DNA of 64,000 nucleotides from Gammaproteobacteria bacterium UBA5078 (GCA_002416505.1 DIAM01000004.1:261369-325368); one strand, 5' to 3'; counted from the stretch's first letter, positions 38,191-47,741 are shown. Notes: generated from the letters alone by a model not told the origin. Numbers and translations are program-made.

Positions 38191-38817
38191 CTATTGTTGC
38201 GTGCTTAACAGTTTTATAGCCAGTGCCGCGAACACCGCGCCCGCGACACGGTTTAAGTTGCGTTGGGCTGTTTCCGAGCGACTAAACCCCATCCCTATGG
38301 TGCCGGCTAGCGCGGCGATAGCGCCAAACACTAGCAGGGTTGCGAGAATAAATAGTGCACCGAGCAGCATTATCTGGATGGCGATAGAGCCTCTCTCGGG
38401 TGAGGCGAATTGCGGGAGAAAGGCTAGAAAAAATATCGAGACTTTAGGATTGCTGATGTTCATGAAAATGCCGCGACGGTATAGGGCCCAATGTGAGCGG
38501 CTCGTGCTTGTCACGTCGCTTAAAGACTCTGGTGCGGCTCGCCACGCCAGCCAAGCAAGATAGAGCAGATAACCAGCCCCAAGCAACTTTAAAGCCGTGA
38601 AGGCCACTGCCGAGGTCTGAAAGATCACCGCGATGCCCAATGCCACCGCTGCGGTATGAACGAGCAATCCTGTGCACAGGCCCAAAGTGACCAGCAGACC
38701 CGAAACACGTCCGTACAATGCGGACTGGGTAAGCACGAACACATTGTCAGGGCCGGGCGCGAGGCTAAGCAGTACCGCTGCGATTAAAAAAGTTATCAAG
38801 GAATCGGTGGGTATCAT
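38191..38817 (-). CDS. LysE/RhtB family exporter (second copy)
   Basis: 208 residues, six helices; N-terminal motif LAPGPDNVFVLTQSALYGR. It lies 26 bases upstream of the first-copy gene and is similar in layout but clearly diverged in sequence. Exports an amino acid or derivative; substrate unknown. Confidence 0.88.
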   Translation of the reverse strand: MIPTDSLITFLIAAVLLSLAPGPDNVFVLTQSALYGRVSGLLVTLGLCTGLLVHTAAVALGIAVIFQTSAVAFTALKLLGAGYLLYLAWLAWRAAPESLSDVTSTSRSHWALYRRGIFMNISNPKVSIFFLAFLPQFASPERGSIAIQIMLLGALFILATLLVFGAIAALAGTIGMGFSRSETAQRNLNRVAGAVFAALAIKLLSTQQ

Positions 38818-38867
38818 AGGGTCGATCTTGTGTATGCAAGCAGATGTTGCGGATTAAATACCGCGGA

Positions 38868-39635
38868 CTAGTCGTTCTCCATGTCTCTATTCACTGTCAA
38901 TGCGCTCCAGGCTTGGCACACCGGCATCACTTCTAGGGTATTTACATTGACGTGGGAAGGTACCGAGTTCACCCAATAAATGATGTCGGCGATGTCCTCG
39001 GCCGTCAACGGCTTCGTGTCGGCGTAGACCTTATCGGCTCGCTCGGCATCCCCCTTGAAACGCACATTCGAGAAATTGGTCTGTGCCATGCCAGGCTCGA
39101 TATTACTCACCCGCACATGCTTACCGAGCAAATCTGCCCGCAGTGCGCGGGAGAAATTCTGCACGAAGGCTTTAGTCGCGCCATAGGTGTTGCCACCGGG
39201 ATATGGCCAATTGCCTGCGGTGGAACCGATGTTGATGATGTGGCCCGTGTCGCGCTTAACCATCGCTGGAAGCACGGCACGGGTAACTCGCAGCAGGCCG
39301 GTGACATTGGTATCGATCATGGTTTCCCAGTTTGCGAAATCGGCCTCGAAGGCTGGCTCTACACCTAGGGCGAGGCCTGCGCTGTTGACTAGGACATCGA
39401 TCTGTTGAAACTGCTCGGGGAGTTGCGCGAAGAACGCGGCGACAGAATCTGCACTACTCACATCCATTGCGGCGTAATGCACGGGGCATAGTGAGCCGAG
39501 CTCCTGTGCCAGATCGCGCAGCTTGTCTAGGCTTCTTGCCGCCAGCACTAGCGCACATTGCTCCTTGGCGAATCTGCGCGCTGTGGCCTCACCAAAACCA
39601 GACGAAGCACCGGTAATCATTACGGTCTTTGCCAT
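38868..39635 (-). CDS. Short-chain dehydrogenase/reductase (YdfG-like)
   Basis: 255 residues. NAD(P)-binding GASSGFGEATARRFA, the NSAG motif (LVNSAGLALG), then catalytic Ser (NIGSTAG) and YGATK Tyr/Lys. The YdfG-like end includes YWVNSVPSHVNVNTLEVMP. Likely reduces 3-hydroxy acids or related carbonyls with NADP(H); substrate inferred. Confidence 0.9.
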   Translation of the reverse strand: MAKTVMITGASSGFGEATARRFAKEQCALVLAARSLDKLRDLAQELGSLCPVHYAAMDVSSADSVAAFFAQLPEQFQQIDVLVNSAGLALGVEPAFEADFANWETMIDTNVTGLLRVTRAVLPAMVKRDTGHIINIGSTAGNWPYPGGNTYGATKAFVQNFSRALRADLLGKHVRVSNIEPGMAQTNFSNVRFKGDAERADKVYADTKPLTAEDIADIIYWVNSVPSHVNVNTLEVMPVCQAWSALTVNRDMEND

Positions 39636-39668
39636 TGCTGCCCCTGCCCTGTCGACTAATCTCGTCGC

Positions 39669-40019
39669 CTAGATCTTCGCGCCGAAATTAACGGTCTTAG
39701 TGGGTACCCAACCTAGCTGACCCGCACTGGTCTCGAGTAGATACCATTCGTTTAGCTCGCGAATGACCTTGAGTTTCTGGCCCATCGTCGTGCTTAGCTC
39801 GAAGGCGTTGTAATCCATGTTCGCGACACCGGTATTGCTGCCCTGTTCGCGATCGAAATACTGTACGGGCGCCCAGCCTTCTTTGCCATCTTTGGCTTTG
39901 GCGAGAATCCATCCTGGGTATTCGGTATCCATCTCGCCTAATTCTATGACCTCCCCTTTCTTGAATTTGATTGGGTTAGGGTAATGGGACGTATAGGGCT
40001 CGATCACAATAACGTTCAT
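39669..40019 (-). CDS. Tandem SH3-like domain protein
   Basis: 116 residues made of two SH3-type repeats, about 10-55 (KFKKGEVIELGE ... GWILAKAKDGKEGWAPVQYF) and 65-110 (ALELSTTMG-like start, WYLLETSAGQLGWVPTKTV). No signal peptide. Function unknown; bacterial SH3 units bind wall or protein partners. Confidence 0.8.
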   Translation of the reverse strand: MNVIVIEPYTSHYPNPIKFKKGEVIELGEMDTEYPGWILAKAKDGKEGWAPVQYFDREQGSNTGVANMDYNAFELSTTMGQKLKVIRELNEWYLLETSAGQLGWVPTKTVNFGAKI

Positions 40020-40042
40020 GCTTTCCTCTTTCGATTAGATGT

Positions 40043-40258
40043 TCAGTGTGTGGATGTGTCGCTTTTATTGACACTCAACGCGCCGTGAACAGACTCGGCC
40101 TGCCGGGCAGCTATATGGAAAGCCCTTAAACACAGTGCCAAAGCTGATTCCATGACTGCTCCTTGACTAAGGTCAATCATGACACAATCTCGTGCTGCAA
40201 GGCCCAATAAGTCGCGCGCATATTGAAAAATTTCTTGCCTAGTTCGTAGTTGCCACAA
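40043..40258 (-). CDS. Possible small hypothetical protein
   Basis: 71 codons from TTG 40258, filling the gap between two same-strand genes, with AAGGGA just upstream. The sequence is helical and amphipathic (LLGLAARDCVMIDLSQGAVM) and its codon use is like its neighbours. No family recognised and no independent support; it may not be translated. Confidence 0.35.
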   Translation of the reverse strand: MWQLRTRQEIFQYARDLLGLAARDCVMIDLSQGAVMESALALCLRAFHIAARQAESVHGALSVNKSDTSTH

Positions 40259-40270
40259 TCCCTTGGCGCT

Positions 40271-40654
40271 TCAAGCGATCGTTTGTGCGCTAAGCACTAG
40301 TACTGGAAGCCACACCAAGCAGGCTAGTGCCACCGAACAGCAAAAGACGAGGAGCGCACCGCTGAGCGTCGCATGACCCAAATAAACACGTGTCTGGAAA
40401 ACCGGCAGGCGCGCCAACAACCATAGGACTGCTGCTATATCTTGCCCCATCTGCTGTACGCGCATCCGCAGCGTTAAAAACGTGGCTTTCGAGAAGGCAA
40501 ACACGATTAAAATTAGCGCTTCAAGGCCCGCCAAGTCTGCCAGTATCACGAAATCAATCGCAAAGGGCGCCACATAGGGCGCGACTAGGATGAGTCCAAG
40601 AATGATGGCTAGCTTAGTTGCCGCACTGGGACTTAGCTTCCATTTCATGTGCAT
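40271..40654 (-). CDS. Hypothetical membrane protein
   Basis: 127 residues, with hydrophobic helices at about 13-31, 33-58 and 97-122 and a basic loop between the second and third. No family recognised. It lies 27 bases downstream of the FemAB-like acyltransferase on the same strand. Confidence 0.62.
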   Translation of the reverse strand: MHMKWKLSPSAATKLAIILGLILVAPYVAPFAIDFVILADLAGLEALILIVFAFSKATFLTLRMRVQQMGQDIAAVLWLLARLPVFQTRVYLGHATLSGALLVFCCSVALACLVWLPVLVLSAQTIA

Positions 40655-40681
40655 GCCTCGATAACGATGAGTTCGAGTGGT

Positions 40682-41833
40682 TCACTGCGAAGGCGCCCTA
40701 AAAGGCAGCATCGCACTGGCCTGGTCGCGGTACTGGTGAATATAGTCACGCTCTTCTTCTAAGTAGTTGGCAATCGCCACATCGAACTGCGGGTCCGCTA
40801 TCCAGTGATTCGAATAGGTCGTGATCGGCTCGAAACCACGCTGTATCTTATGCTCGCCTTGGGCCCCGGAGTCGAAGGACTGTAGGCCATGGTCTATGCA
40901 ATATTCGATGCCCTGATAGTAACAAGTCTCAAAGTGTAGAAACTGATACTCCTGCTGGCAACCCCAATAGCGTCCATAGAGTTTGTTTTCATCGCGAAGG
41001 CTCAGGGCGGCGGCGATGGGCTGCCCATCGCGCAGCGCGAGTACAAGTAGTAATCGCCCCGGCAGCGTTTCCCCTAACTGTGTGAAGAAAGACAGGTCGA
41101 GATAGGCCTGCTGACCACGCACGTGGTAGGTATTTTGGTAAAAGCCGTAGAATACCTTCCACAGTGACGCACTGATTTGCGCACCCGAATAACGTTCGAA
41201 CTGGATATTCGCGTCTTGGACGACGCGGCGCTCCTTGCGCAGATTCTTGCGCTTGCGCGAGTTGAAGGACTCTAGATAGTGCTCGAAGGATGTGTAGCCG
41301 CGGTTGAACCAATGGAATTGCGTGGCGATGCGCTGGTGTGCGCCCTGCGTGGCGAGCAGCTCACTCTCGGCTCTAGTCGGAAATAGGACGTGCCAACTGC
41401 TCGCGCCGAGGCGTTTCGCCTCTGCGATCACTGCAAGACTAATCACCTTAGCCATGCCGTCGAAGTCCTCCTCGGCTGCGATGAGGAGCCTAGTGGCATA
41501 ACTTGGTGTAAAGGGCACGGCGCTTAGCAGTTTAGGATAATAACGCCGCCCGTTCTGGCGATAGGCATCGGCCCAAGACCAGTCGAAGACGTATTCGCCA
41601 TAGGAGTGTTCCTTGATATAGAGAGGCAGTGCGGCGATAGCCCGATTGCCGCGCAATACCAGTAGATGATGAGGCTGCCATCCCGTGTGCGCACTAACGC
41701 TGCCGCTGTTCTCCAAGGCTAGTAGAAACTCGTGCTGTAGAAACGGGCTGGCATCGTTCGCCAACCCATTCCAGGTTGCACTCGGGATATCGGCTATACG
41801 CGGATGGAACTGGAACTCTAAGCTTACTGCCAA
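40682..41833 (-). CDS. FemAB-like GNAT-fold protein (DUF482 family)
   Basis: 383 residues, TTG start. The family-defining FLQHEFLLALENSGSV, HLLVLRGNRAIAALPLYIK and FNRGYTSFEHYLESFNSRKR stretches are present, and the C-terminal half ends with QGEHKIQRGFEPITTYSNHW. DUF482/FemAB_like proteins are predicted acyl- or peptidyl-transferases of unknown substrate. Confidence 0.85.
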   Translation of the reverse strand: MAVSLEFQFHPRIADIPSATWNGLANDASPFLQHEFLLALENSGSVSAHTGWQPHHLLVLRGNRAIAALPLYIKEHSYGEYVFDWSWADAYRQNGRRYYPKLLSAVPFTPSYATRLLIAAEEDFDGMAKVISLAVIAEAKRLGASSWHVLFPTRAESELLATQGAHQRIATQFHWFNRGYTSFEHYLESFNSRKRKNLRKERRVVQDANIQFERYSGAQISASLWKVFYGFYQNTYHVRGQQAYLDLSFFTQLGETLPGRLLLVLALRDGQPIAAALSLRDENKLYGRYWGCQQEYQFLHFETCYYQGIEYCIDHGLQSFDSGAQGEHKIQRGFEPITTYSNHWIADPQFDVAIANYLEEERDYIHQYRDQASAMLPFRAPSQ

Positions 41834-41928
41834 TGCGGTTTCCCTAGCGTCATCTGGACGCGTTCGTGGTAGTTAGATGCCTGTATTTCCTGCTATATTG
41901 CGGGCTGATTCGTGCCAAAGGATATCGC

Positions 41929-42783
41929 GTGGAATCGCTAAACCCAATCAATAAGATCAAGGAACACAGAGACGCTCTGCGTAAATCCGAGCGCAAGGTT
42001 GCCGACTTCATTCTGGACAACAGTGCCGCGTTGATCAATATGCGGATAGTTGATGTGGCCTCGAGTGCCCAGGTCAGTGAGCCGACCGTACTGCGTTTCT
42101 GTCGCGCCCTAGGCTACGACGGCTTCCAATCCTTTAAATTGCAATTGGCCCAACACATAGGCACCAGCAGTAGCTATTCGCAGTTCTCCGTGGACGATGC
42201 CGATACCGCCGCCGATCTGTGCAATAAAGTATTTGATTCCACGATCGGCTCGCTCCTAACGGTGCGCGACCAACTCGATGCCACGATACTCGAGACTGCG
42301 ATAAACAAGCTTAGCCATGCCAACCGGGTCGAATTCTATGGCTTCGGGGCATCCGGTTCAGTGGCAGCCGATGCGCAACACAAGTTCTTCCGCCTACAAG
42401 TCTCCACGGCGGCCTACACCGACCCGCATATTCAGCTGATGTCGGCGATCTCTCTAGGGGAGAAAGACGTAGTGGTCGCGATTTCGCAGTCGGGCCGTAC
42501 CAAGGCCTTGATTCAGAGTGTGAATCTCGCGATGGAGGCTGGGGCAACGGTGATTGGGCTAGCGCCGGCAGACACTCCGCTGAGCGAGCTATGTAGCATC
42601 GCCATCCATGTCAATGTCGAAGAGGATCAACACGAGTTTACCCCGGTTTCTTCTCGAATCGCCCATCTGCTAGTGATCGATGTGCTTGCGATGGGAGTAG
42701 CGCGCTATCGCAAGGCCCTACTGAAGGATCATCTCAAGCGTATGAATAAGAATTTGCGTACGCTGCGGACCTATAAGAGTTAG
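41929..42783 (+). CDS. hexR: HexR-type MurR/RpiR transcriptional regulator
   Basis: 284 residues from GTG 41929, preceded by AAAGGA; an upstream in-frame ATG at 41866 would add a hydrophobic extension that is not expected. HTH domain (QVSEPTVLRFCRALGYDGF) at about 35-60, then the SIS phosphosugar-binding domain (FYGFGASGSVAADAQHKFFR and AISQSGRTKALI). HexR normally represses central carbon genes and is relieved by KDPG. No edd/zwf genes are adjacent. Confidence 0.88.
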   Translation: MESLNPINKIKEHRDALRKSERKVADFILDNSAALINMRIVDVASSAQVSEPTVLRFCRALGYDGFQSFKLQLAQHIGTSSSYSQFSVDDADTAADLCNKVFDSTIGSLLTVRDQLDATILETAINKLSHANRVEFYGFGASGSVAADAQHKFFRLQVSTAAYTDPHIQLMSAISLGEKDVVVAISQSGRTKALIQSVNLAMEAGATVIGLAPADTPLSELCSIAIHVNVEEDQHEFTPVSSRIAHLLVIDVLAMGVARYRKALLKDHLKRMNKNLRTLRTYKS

Positions 42784-42818
42784 ATTGAGCTGGCCGTGCA
42801 TAGCCTAAATTCTAATCG

Positions 42819-42862
42819 TTGTAGAGGCGCCTGGCCTCGCAATGGGGCAAGCGCTCCTACAA
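42819..42862. repeat. REP-like inverted repeat between convergent genes
   Basis: An imperfect stem with arms TTGTAG-AG-GCGC and GCGC-TC-CTACAA encloses a GC-rich loop. The form (TTGTAGGAGCGCTTGCCCC on the - strand) is like dispersed REP elements of pseudomonads. It lies between hexR and the CBS gene and could act as a two-way transcription block. Confidence 0.6.
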
Positions 42863-42871
42863 AGCAGAAAC

Positions 42872-43885
42872 CTACATATTCTTCATGCGGTGTTCCCAGC
42901 GGCGGCGCGCGAAGCGACGCATATTGGGTATGTCGTCGGTCTCGTCCATAATCGGCTGACCGAGAATCGTCTCGATGATGTCTTCCATCGTTAACAAGCC
43001 TAGCCAAGTGCCATAGTCATCATAGACTAGACTCATATGCTGGTGCTCTTTGAGCAGGCTGGTCAGCACATTCTCGGCGCTCTCGTTATCCGTTATCACC
43101 TTAAGAGGCTTCATTAGTTCACTGACGAGCTGGGTCGGCTCTGCCTCTACTAGGTCGGAGCGGAAAACCACGCCGTGAGGATGCCCCTCGTCATCTAGGA
43201 CTGGATAGCGAGAGAACTGGTCCTTACGCGACTGTTCGATTAGCTCCGCTACGGTCGTGCTGGTCGTGACATATTCACAAACGGTACGAGGGGTCATGAT
43301 GTCCCGCGCCTTGATATCGTGAAGATCGAGGATATTCGCGATTACGCGCTGCTCGTCTTGGTCGAGCTCGTCCAGTTCGCGCCCAAGGCTCGTCATGGCC
43401 TTGATCTCTGCGCGCAGATTCGAGATAGGCTTGCGCTCTCCCATCCATGAGTTGATATGGTCTGAGAGCCAAATGAAGGGCTTAAGAATCACGATCATGG
43501 GATTCAGGATAACGGGCAGGTAGGCTGCGAAATTGCGCCAATATCGCGCGCCAAGTGTCTTGGGGATGATTTCCGAGAAAATCAGGATGATCAGAGTCAT
43601 CACTGCAGAGGCAATGCCGAGATAGCCATCGCCCATAAGCACAGTTACTTGGGAACCTACTCCGGCAGCCCCGCCCGTATGGGCGATGGTATTGAGGGTG
43701 AGAATCGCCGCTAAGGGCTGGTCAATTCGATCTTTTAATTTCCTAAGGCCCTCGTAGCGATGGGAGCCTTCTTCCTTAAGGTGAGCGATAAAGCTAGGCG
43801 TAATGCTTAGCAATGCAGCCTCTAGCAGGGAACATAGAAAAGAGATCGAGACGGAAATCAGGACAAACGCGATGAGCAAACTCAT
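42872..43885 (-). CDS. CNNM transmembrane domain (DUF21) and CBS-pair protein
   Basis: 337 residues. An N-terminal DUF21 membrane domain of about 170 residues (FLCSLLEAALLSITPSFIAH; SEIIPKTLGARYWRNFAAY) is followed by two CBS units (ARDIMTPRTVCEYVTTSTTV; VYDDYGTWLGLLTMEDIIET). Members include divalent cation exporters or regulators. The C-terminal CorC/HlyC domain found in longer relatives is missing, which is normal for this subgroup. Confidence 0.85.
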   Translation of the reverse strand: MSLLIAFVLISVSISFLCSLLEAALLSITPSFIAHLKEEGSHRYEGLRKLKDRIDQPLAAILTLNTIAHTGGAAGVGSQVTVLMGDGYLGIASAVMTLIILIFSEIIPKTLGARYWRNFAAYLPVILNPMIVILKPFIWLSDHINSWMGERKPISNLRAEIKAMTSLGRELDELDQDEQRVIANILDLHDIKARDIMTPRTVCEYVTTSTTVAELIEQSRKDQFSRYPVLDDEGHPHGVVFRSDLVEAEPTQLVSELMKPLKVITDNESAENVLTSLLKEHQHMSLVYDDYGTWLGLLTMEDIIETILGQPIMDETDDIPNMRRFARRRWEHRMKNM

Positions 43886-43947
43886 ACAGGGGGGTGATGC
43901 ACTCCAAAATCAGGGAGACCAATACTACACCATCGCCCAGAGCAGCC

Positions 43948-44853
43948 TCAACCGCTTTGACAACTGTCTGCCACTTTAAGCTGTGGGGCTGTGTCGGCTT
44001 GGATGAATGCGACGATACGGTCTAACACTTCGGGTGTACGTAGGATGCGAAAATGGCCCGTTCCCTCAACTTCGACAAACTGTGCTTGCGGCCAGTTCGT
44101 GTGCACGTTTTTTGACTGATGAATTGGGATAACCCGATCATCTTTGTCGTGCAATATCAGCGCGCTTTCGACGTTGATGGTCTTAACGAAATCGCTCACA
44201 TTAAACCCCGCAACGTCTATATTCGCCGCCCGCAGACGCTCGATTAGGCGCTGCTGCACTTTATCCGACACGCCGACCCTGTCCGCCACGTCGCTAATTC
44301 GATCCGCGAAGCGGTCTGGGGTGGTCACCAACACCGCCTTCTTCAGTGACAGCAAGGGGTTCTGAAATAGCGCATAGCTTATCGCCACGCCACCGAAAGA
44401 GTGGCTAATAATCGATTCCACCTGTAACTCTTCCAATAGCTTCCCAACTAGCTCGGAGAACTCGATTGGATTAGTCGTCCCCCTACTACTAAAGCCATGC
44501 GCCGGGGCATCGAACGCGTGTATGTTAAAACCTTTCGCAATGAGCCGCTCGATCAGGTCCGAAAAATTTCCCGCCTGCCCCTCCCAGCCATGAATTAGCA
44601 GCACCGCTGCGCCCGCTCCTGACCAATGATAGGTGCGGATACGAAAATCACGAAACTCGATATCGGACTGCTTTGCTAGATTGAGCACGCCCTGCTCACT
44701 CTCGCGCAGCTTGATTAGCTGCGGATTGGTCAGCTTGTCGAAGGCGATGTTCGTGAAGGTCTCTGGGAACAGGTTCGACAATATAGAGATCAGCCTGCGC
44801 TTGAGTGTAGGCGAAGGATAGAATTTTAGTTTGAAAGTCTTGAAAACCGACAT
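43948..44853 (-). CDS. Alpha/beta hydrolase
   Basis: 301 residues. Nucleophile elbow SHSFGGVA, oxyanion region LIHGWEGQAGNFSDLIERL, acidic residue in LHDKDDRVIPI and catalytic His in EGTGHFRIL. No signal peptide, so likely cytoplasmic. Substrate unknown. It lies 14 bases downstream of the AraC regulator on the same strand. Confidence 0.88.
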   Translation of the reverse strand: MSVFKTFKLKFYPSPTLKRRLISILSNLFPETFTNIAFDKLTNPQLIKLRESEQGVLNLAKQSDIEFRDFRIRTYHWSGAGAAVLLIHGWEGQAGNFSDLIERLIAKGFNIHAFDAPAHGFSSRGTTNPIEFSELVGKLLEELQVESIISHSFGGVAISYALFQNPLLSLKKAVLVTTPDRFADRISDVADRVGVSDKVQQRLIERLRAANIDVAGFNVSDFVKTINVESALILHDKDDRVIPIHQSKNVHTNWPQAQFVEVEGTGHFRILRTPEVLDRIVAFIQADTAPQLKVADSCQSG

Positions 44854-44867
44854 GACGTGTACCTAGC

Positions 44868-45956
44868 TCAGGAAGCGCGGGCTCTAAACTCTCGGGGAGT
44901 CATACCATGAGTCTCTCTAAAAGCCTTATTGAATGCGGAGAGCGAATTGTAGCCTACATCCATCGCAATTTTCGCAATCGAATCTTCCGAATCGGCAATC
45001 AACTGGGTCGCCTCATTTATTCGATAGTAGTTTAGAAATTGATTGAAATTCCGAAAGCCCATAGCCTGATTGATTGTAGTGCGCAGCCTCTGTTCCGAGA
45101 CAGACAGCGTGTCGCTGAGCCTACTAAGAGTTAAGCCGGTTTCTCTATAAGATTTTTGTACGCTCATCAGCTCATCGATTCTTAGTTTTAGCTTTTCATC
45201 CTTGTTAGAAGCCTTTTCGCCAATCTTGTCATTAGAAATGCCGATATCGACGTGAGATGCATTCTCTAGCAATAGCTCCGGATCTCTGTCGAATCTGAAG
45301 ATGGCAAAGTTCAGGGATAGGGTCCACATAAATACCGCACCGTAGATCAACGGACTCGCTATTCCAATAACGGAAATATTGCTGTGCGCAGGCAGCAATG
45401 ATTGCAACAGAGGAAATAGTGCATCCACGGACAGCGTAAAAACGATGACAAGGCTCATGCTGATTACGAAGGGGAGTCGCAATCGTCGCCGTTCTTCCAG
45501 TAAATCCCCTCGACGTCCTTTAACTCCCAAGTAAATCACATCAAAGCTCAGACCCACCATAATCAGCAATGGGAATAGCTCGCCTATATAGTAGCCCGTC
45601 ATTCCGGTATCCAGATTCAGATAGTCCAGTACAAAATAGAGTGTCTGCAGCGTGAAATAGAGCGCTATTAGCCCCAGCCCATAGGCGGGGACTCTCTTCT
45701 CATCGGTGAAGAAGGTGACCGAGAACAGCCACAGTGCGGCGGGCGTGAGGATAGCTAGGCTCGAGAGCAAGAAGTCGAGCGGAGCGATTGTGTCGATCAC
45801 CGGAATGGCGCCAAGCAGGAACGAGGCGAGGCAGATCGTGAAAAATATCAGAAAACGGCCCAGACGCTGGCCTCGTGCCCGCGAATAGGTGTAACTGCCA
45901 AGCAGGAGCAGCTGTGAAATAGCTAGCCCCGATAAAAGGATATTGAGATCATCCAT
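44868..45956 (-). CDS. AraC-type regulator with seven-helix membrane domain
   Basis: 362 residues. The N-terminal half (1-210) shows seven hydrophobic helices. The C-terminal AraC-type DNA-binding domain (about 255-360) has LSVSEQRLRTTINQAMGFRN, IAKIAMDVGYNSLSAFNKAF and THGMTPREFR. Such proteins sense a signal in the membrane and act directly on DNA. It is divergent, with a 278 bp gap, from the copper-monooxygenase-like gene, a natural target (inference). No kinase or separate sensor is nearby. Confidence 0.86.
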   Translation of the reverse strand: MDDLNILLSGLAISQLLLLGSYTYSRARGQRLGRFLIFFTICLASFLLGAIPVIDTIAPLDFLLSSLAILTPAALWLFSVTFFTDEKRVPAYGLGLIALYFTLQTLYFVLDYLNLDTGMTGYYIGELFPLLIMVGLSFDVIYLGVKGRRGDLLEERRRLRLPFVISMSLVIVFTLSVDALFPLLQSLLPAHSNISVIGIASPLIYGAVFMWTLSLNFAIFRFDRDPELLLENASHVDIGISNDKIGEKASNKDEKLKLRIDELMSVQKSYRETGLTLSRLSDTLSVSEQRLRTTINQAMGFRNFNQFLNYYRINEATQLIADSEDSIAKIAMDVGYNSLSAFNKAFRETHGMTPREFRARAS

Positions 45957-46234
45957 AAAAATATTGAAGCCCGTTTACGTCAATAACGCTATTTGTGAAC
46001 TGGAGTGAACGGCATATTGCTCCCTGACCTAGGCAATGAGGCGGGTAAACGATTGCTAATCTTTGAAAAAGTGCCAATTCTCAGAAAACGCTCAGCATTA
46101 GCAACTTATCAGGAAGTATTCTTTGTCGAAAAAGGAGTAACCTGACAGCCGAAACACGATTATACAGTTTTCTGTGTGTTTTACACACTCGGGCTGTAAC
46201 AACCCCTGCGATAAGAAGATTGAAGGAGAAATAC

Positions 46235-47674
46235 ATGCGAATTTCGTCATTAATAAACAAAGGCTTGCTGCTGGCATTTTCGGGGCTAGCTTTCTCGCCT
46301 CTATTGGCCGCTCAGGAAGTGACATTCCATAAAGATATCGAGCCGATACTACAACGTAGTTGTCAGACTTGTCACCGGGACGGCGGCGTTGCCCCAATGC
46401 CATTGGTAACCTATGACGAGACGGCTCCATTTGCCGGGCTCATTGAGTATAAAACGAGTCTACGCGACCGCGCCGGCGCTATGCCGCCTTTCTATGCAGA
46501 GAAGAATATCGGCATTCAACACATCAAGGATGACCCTTCACTGACTGACGCGGAGCTTGCCGCGATCTCCACTTGGGCGCGTTCAGGCGCACCACAGGGC
46601 GATGCTGCCGACGCTCCGGCGCCGCTGGTGTTCGACAATAATGCCAAGTGGAAGCTCGGCGAGCCTGATCAGATTGTGCGACTCAAGGATTTCCTCATGG
46701 AAGGGGGGCGACCCGACTGGTGGGGCGAGCTTCCTAGTGTGAGCACTGGCATGACGGAAGACCGCTACGTGAAGTCCGTTGAAATCATTGAAGTAAACGA
46801 CGTGAATGAAGGTGTGGCCGCGTCCGATACCGTGGGTGGTTTGTATATATTCCACCACATGATCTGGCGTACGGAAGTTGTAGACGAGAATGGCAAAATC
46901 ATTCCTGGTCAGTCTGTTTCCTTCCCCGTTCACGAAGTGGGTCGCAATGGCGACGTCTTCGACCCGGAAGCGGGCCCATTACTGGCAGCGAACACCGCTT
47001 TCTTCACCGATTCGGTGCATATGCACTCCAATGGGCGTGATACGGTTGGTCACTTGGAGATAGGCTTCAGGTTCCACCCGAGAGGCTATGAGCCCAAGTA
47101 CAAATCTGCCATTAGTATCCTAGGCAATGGTGTGGATATCAGCGTTGAAGGTGATGCTAAGGATCAGGAATTACATGCCTATCAAGTACTAACGCAAAAT
47201 ACCAAAGTCATCACCTTTGAGCCTCACCTGCACGCCCCTGGCGAGCGTATGTGTCTGGAGGCTATCTGGGGTTATTCTGTGGAGACTATTTCCTGCGTGG
47301 GCTATGACCACAACTGGGTGAGAGGATACGGCTTCGAAGATAACTACACGCCACTGCTGCCTAAGGGCACTATTCTTCACATCACTGGCTATTTCGACAA
47401 CACCAAGGCCAATCCCAATGTGCCGGATCCACGCAACTGGCAGGGTTCGGGTAACCGCTCGGTAACCAATATGTTTATCGACTTAGGCATCCGCGTGACC
47501 ATGACTGACGAGCAGTTCGATGAAGAGATGGAGAAGCGCCGCAACAATCTGAACCTTGGTCCAAACGATCACGTGATTGGTTGCCCTCTATGTCTAGCAC
47601 CGCTGGTATGGCCTCTCGAGTCAGATTCAGCCAATGCTAACGAGCAACTGGATGACAAGGTAGCCGGTAACTAA
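46235..47674 (+). CDS. Secreted cytochrome c with type II copper monooxygenase-like domain
   Basis: 479 residues from ATG 46235 with AAGGAGA upstream. A signal peptide (about 1-26) is followed by a monoheme cytochrome c unit with CQTCH at 43-47. The long C-terminal part carries the metal-ligand order of peptidylglycine/dopamine monooxygenases: a His-His pair at 207-208 (IFHHMIW), HxH at 262-264 (VHMHSNG), HxH at 331-333 (PHLHAPGERM) and a Met near 413 (TNMFID). Their spacings are close to those of the two PHM copper sites. The C-terminus has CPLC. It may catalyse an oxidation in the periplasm; heme could deliver electrons. Substrate unknown. Confidence 0.78.
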   Translation: MRISSLINKGLLLAFSGLAFSPLLAAQEVTFHKDIEPILQRSCQTCHRDGGVAPMPLVTYDETAPFAGLIEYKTSLRDRAGAMPPFYAEKNIGIQHIKDDPSLTDAELAAISTWARSGAPQGDAADAPAPLVFDNNAKWKLGEPDQIVRLKDFLMEGGRPDWWGELPSVSTGMTEDRYVKSVEIIEVNDVNEGVAASDTVGGLYIFHHMIWRTEVVDENGKIIPGQSVSFPVHEVGRNGDVFDPEAGPLLAANTAFFTDSVHMHSNGRDTVGHLEIGFRFHPRGYEPKYKSAISILGNGVDISVEGDAKDQELHAYQVLTQNTKVITFEPHLHAPGERMCLEAIWGYSVETISCVGYDHNWVRGYGFEDNYTPLLPKGTILHITGYFDNTKANPNVPDPRNWQGSGNRSVTNMFIDLGIRVTMTDEQFDEEMEKRRNNLNLGPNDHVIGCPLCLAPLVWPLESDSANANEQLDDKVAGN

Positions 47675-47713
47675 CACAAGTTGGATTAGCTACCCCTCGT
47701 TTATGCAATGTCG

Positions 47714-47741
47714 CAGAGGGGCTCAGAATTGAGCCCCTCTG
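47714..47741. repeat. Perfect 12-bp hairpin between the cytochrome gene and its partner
   Basis: CAGAGGGGCTCA, a GAAT loop, then the exact reverse complement. It follows the 46235 gene by about 40 bases and lies 54 bases before the next gene. No T-run follows, so it could protect the upstream mRNA or attenuate rather than fully terminate. Confidence 0.6.
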
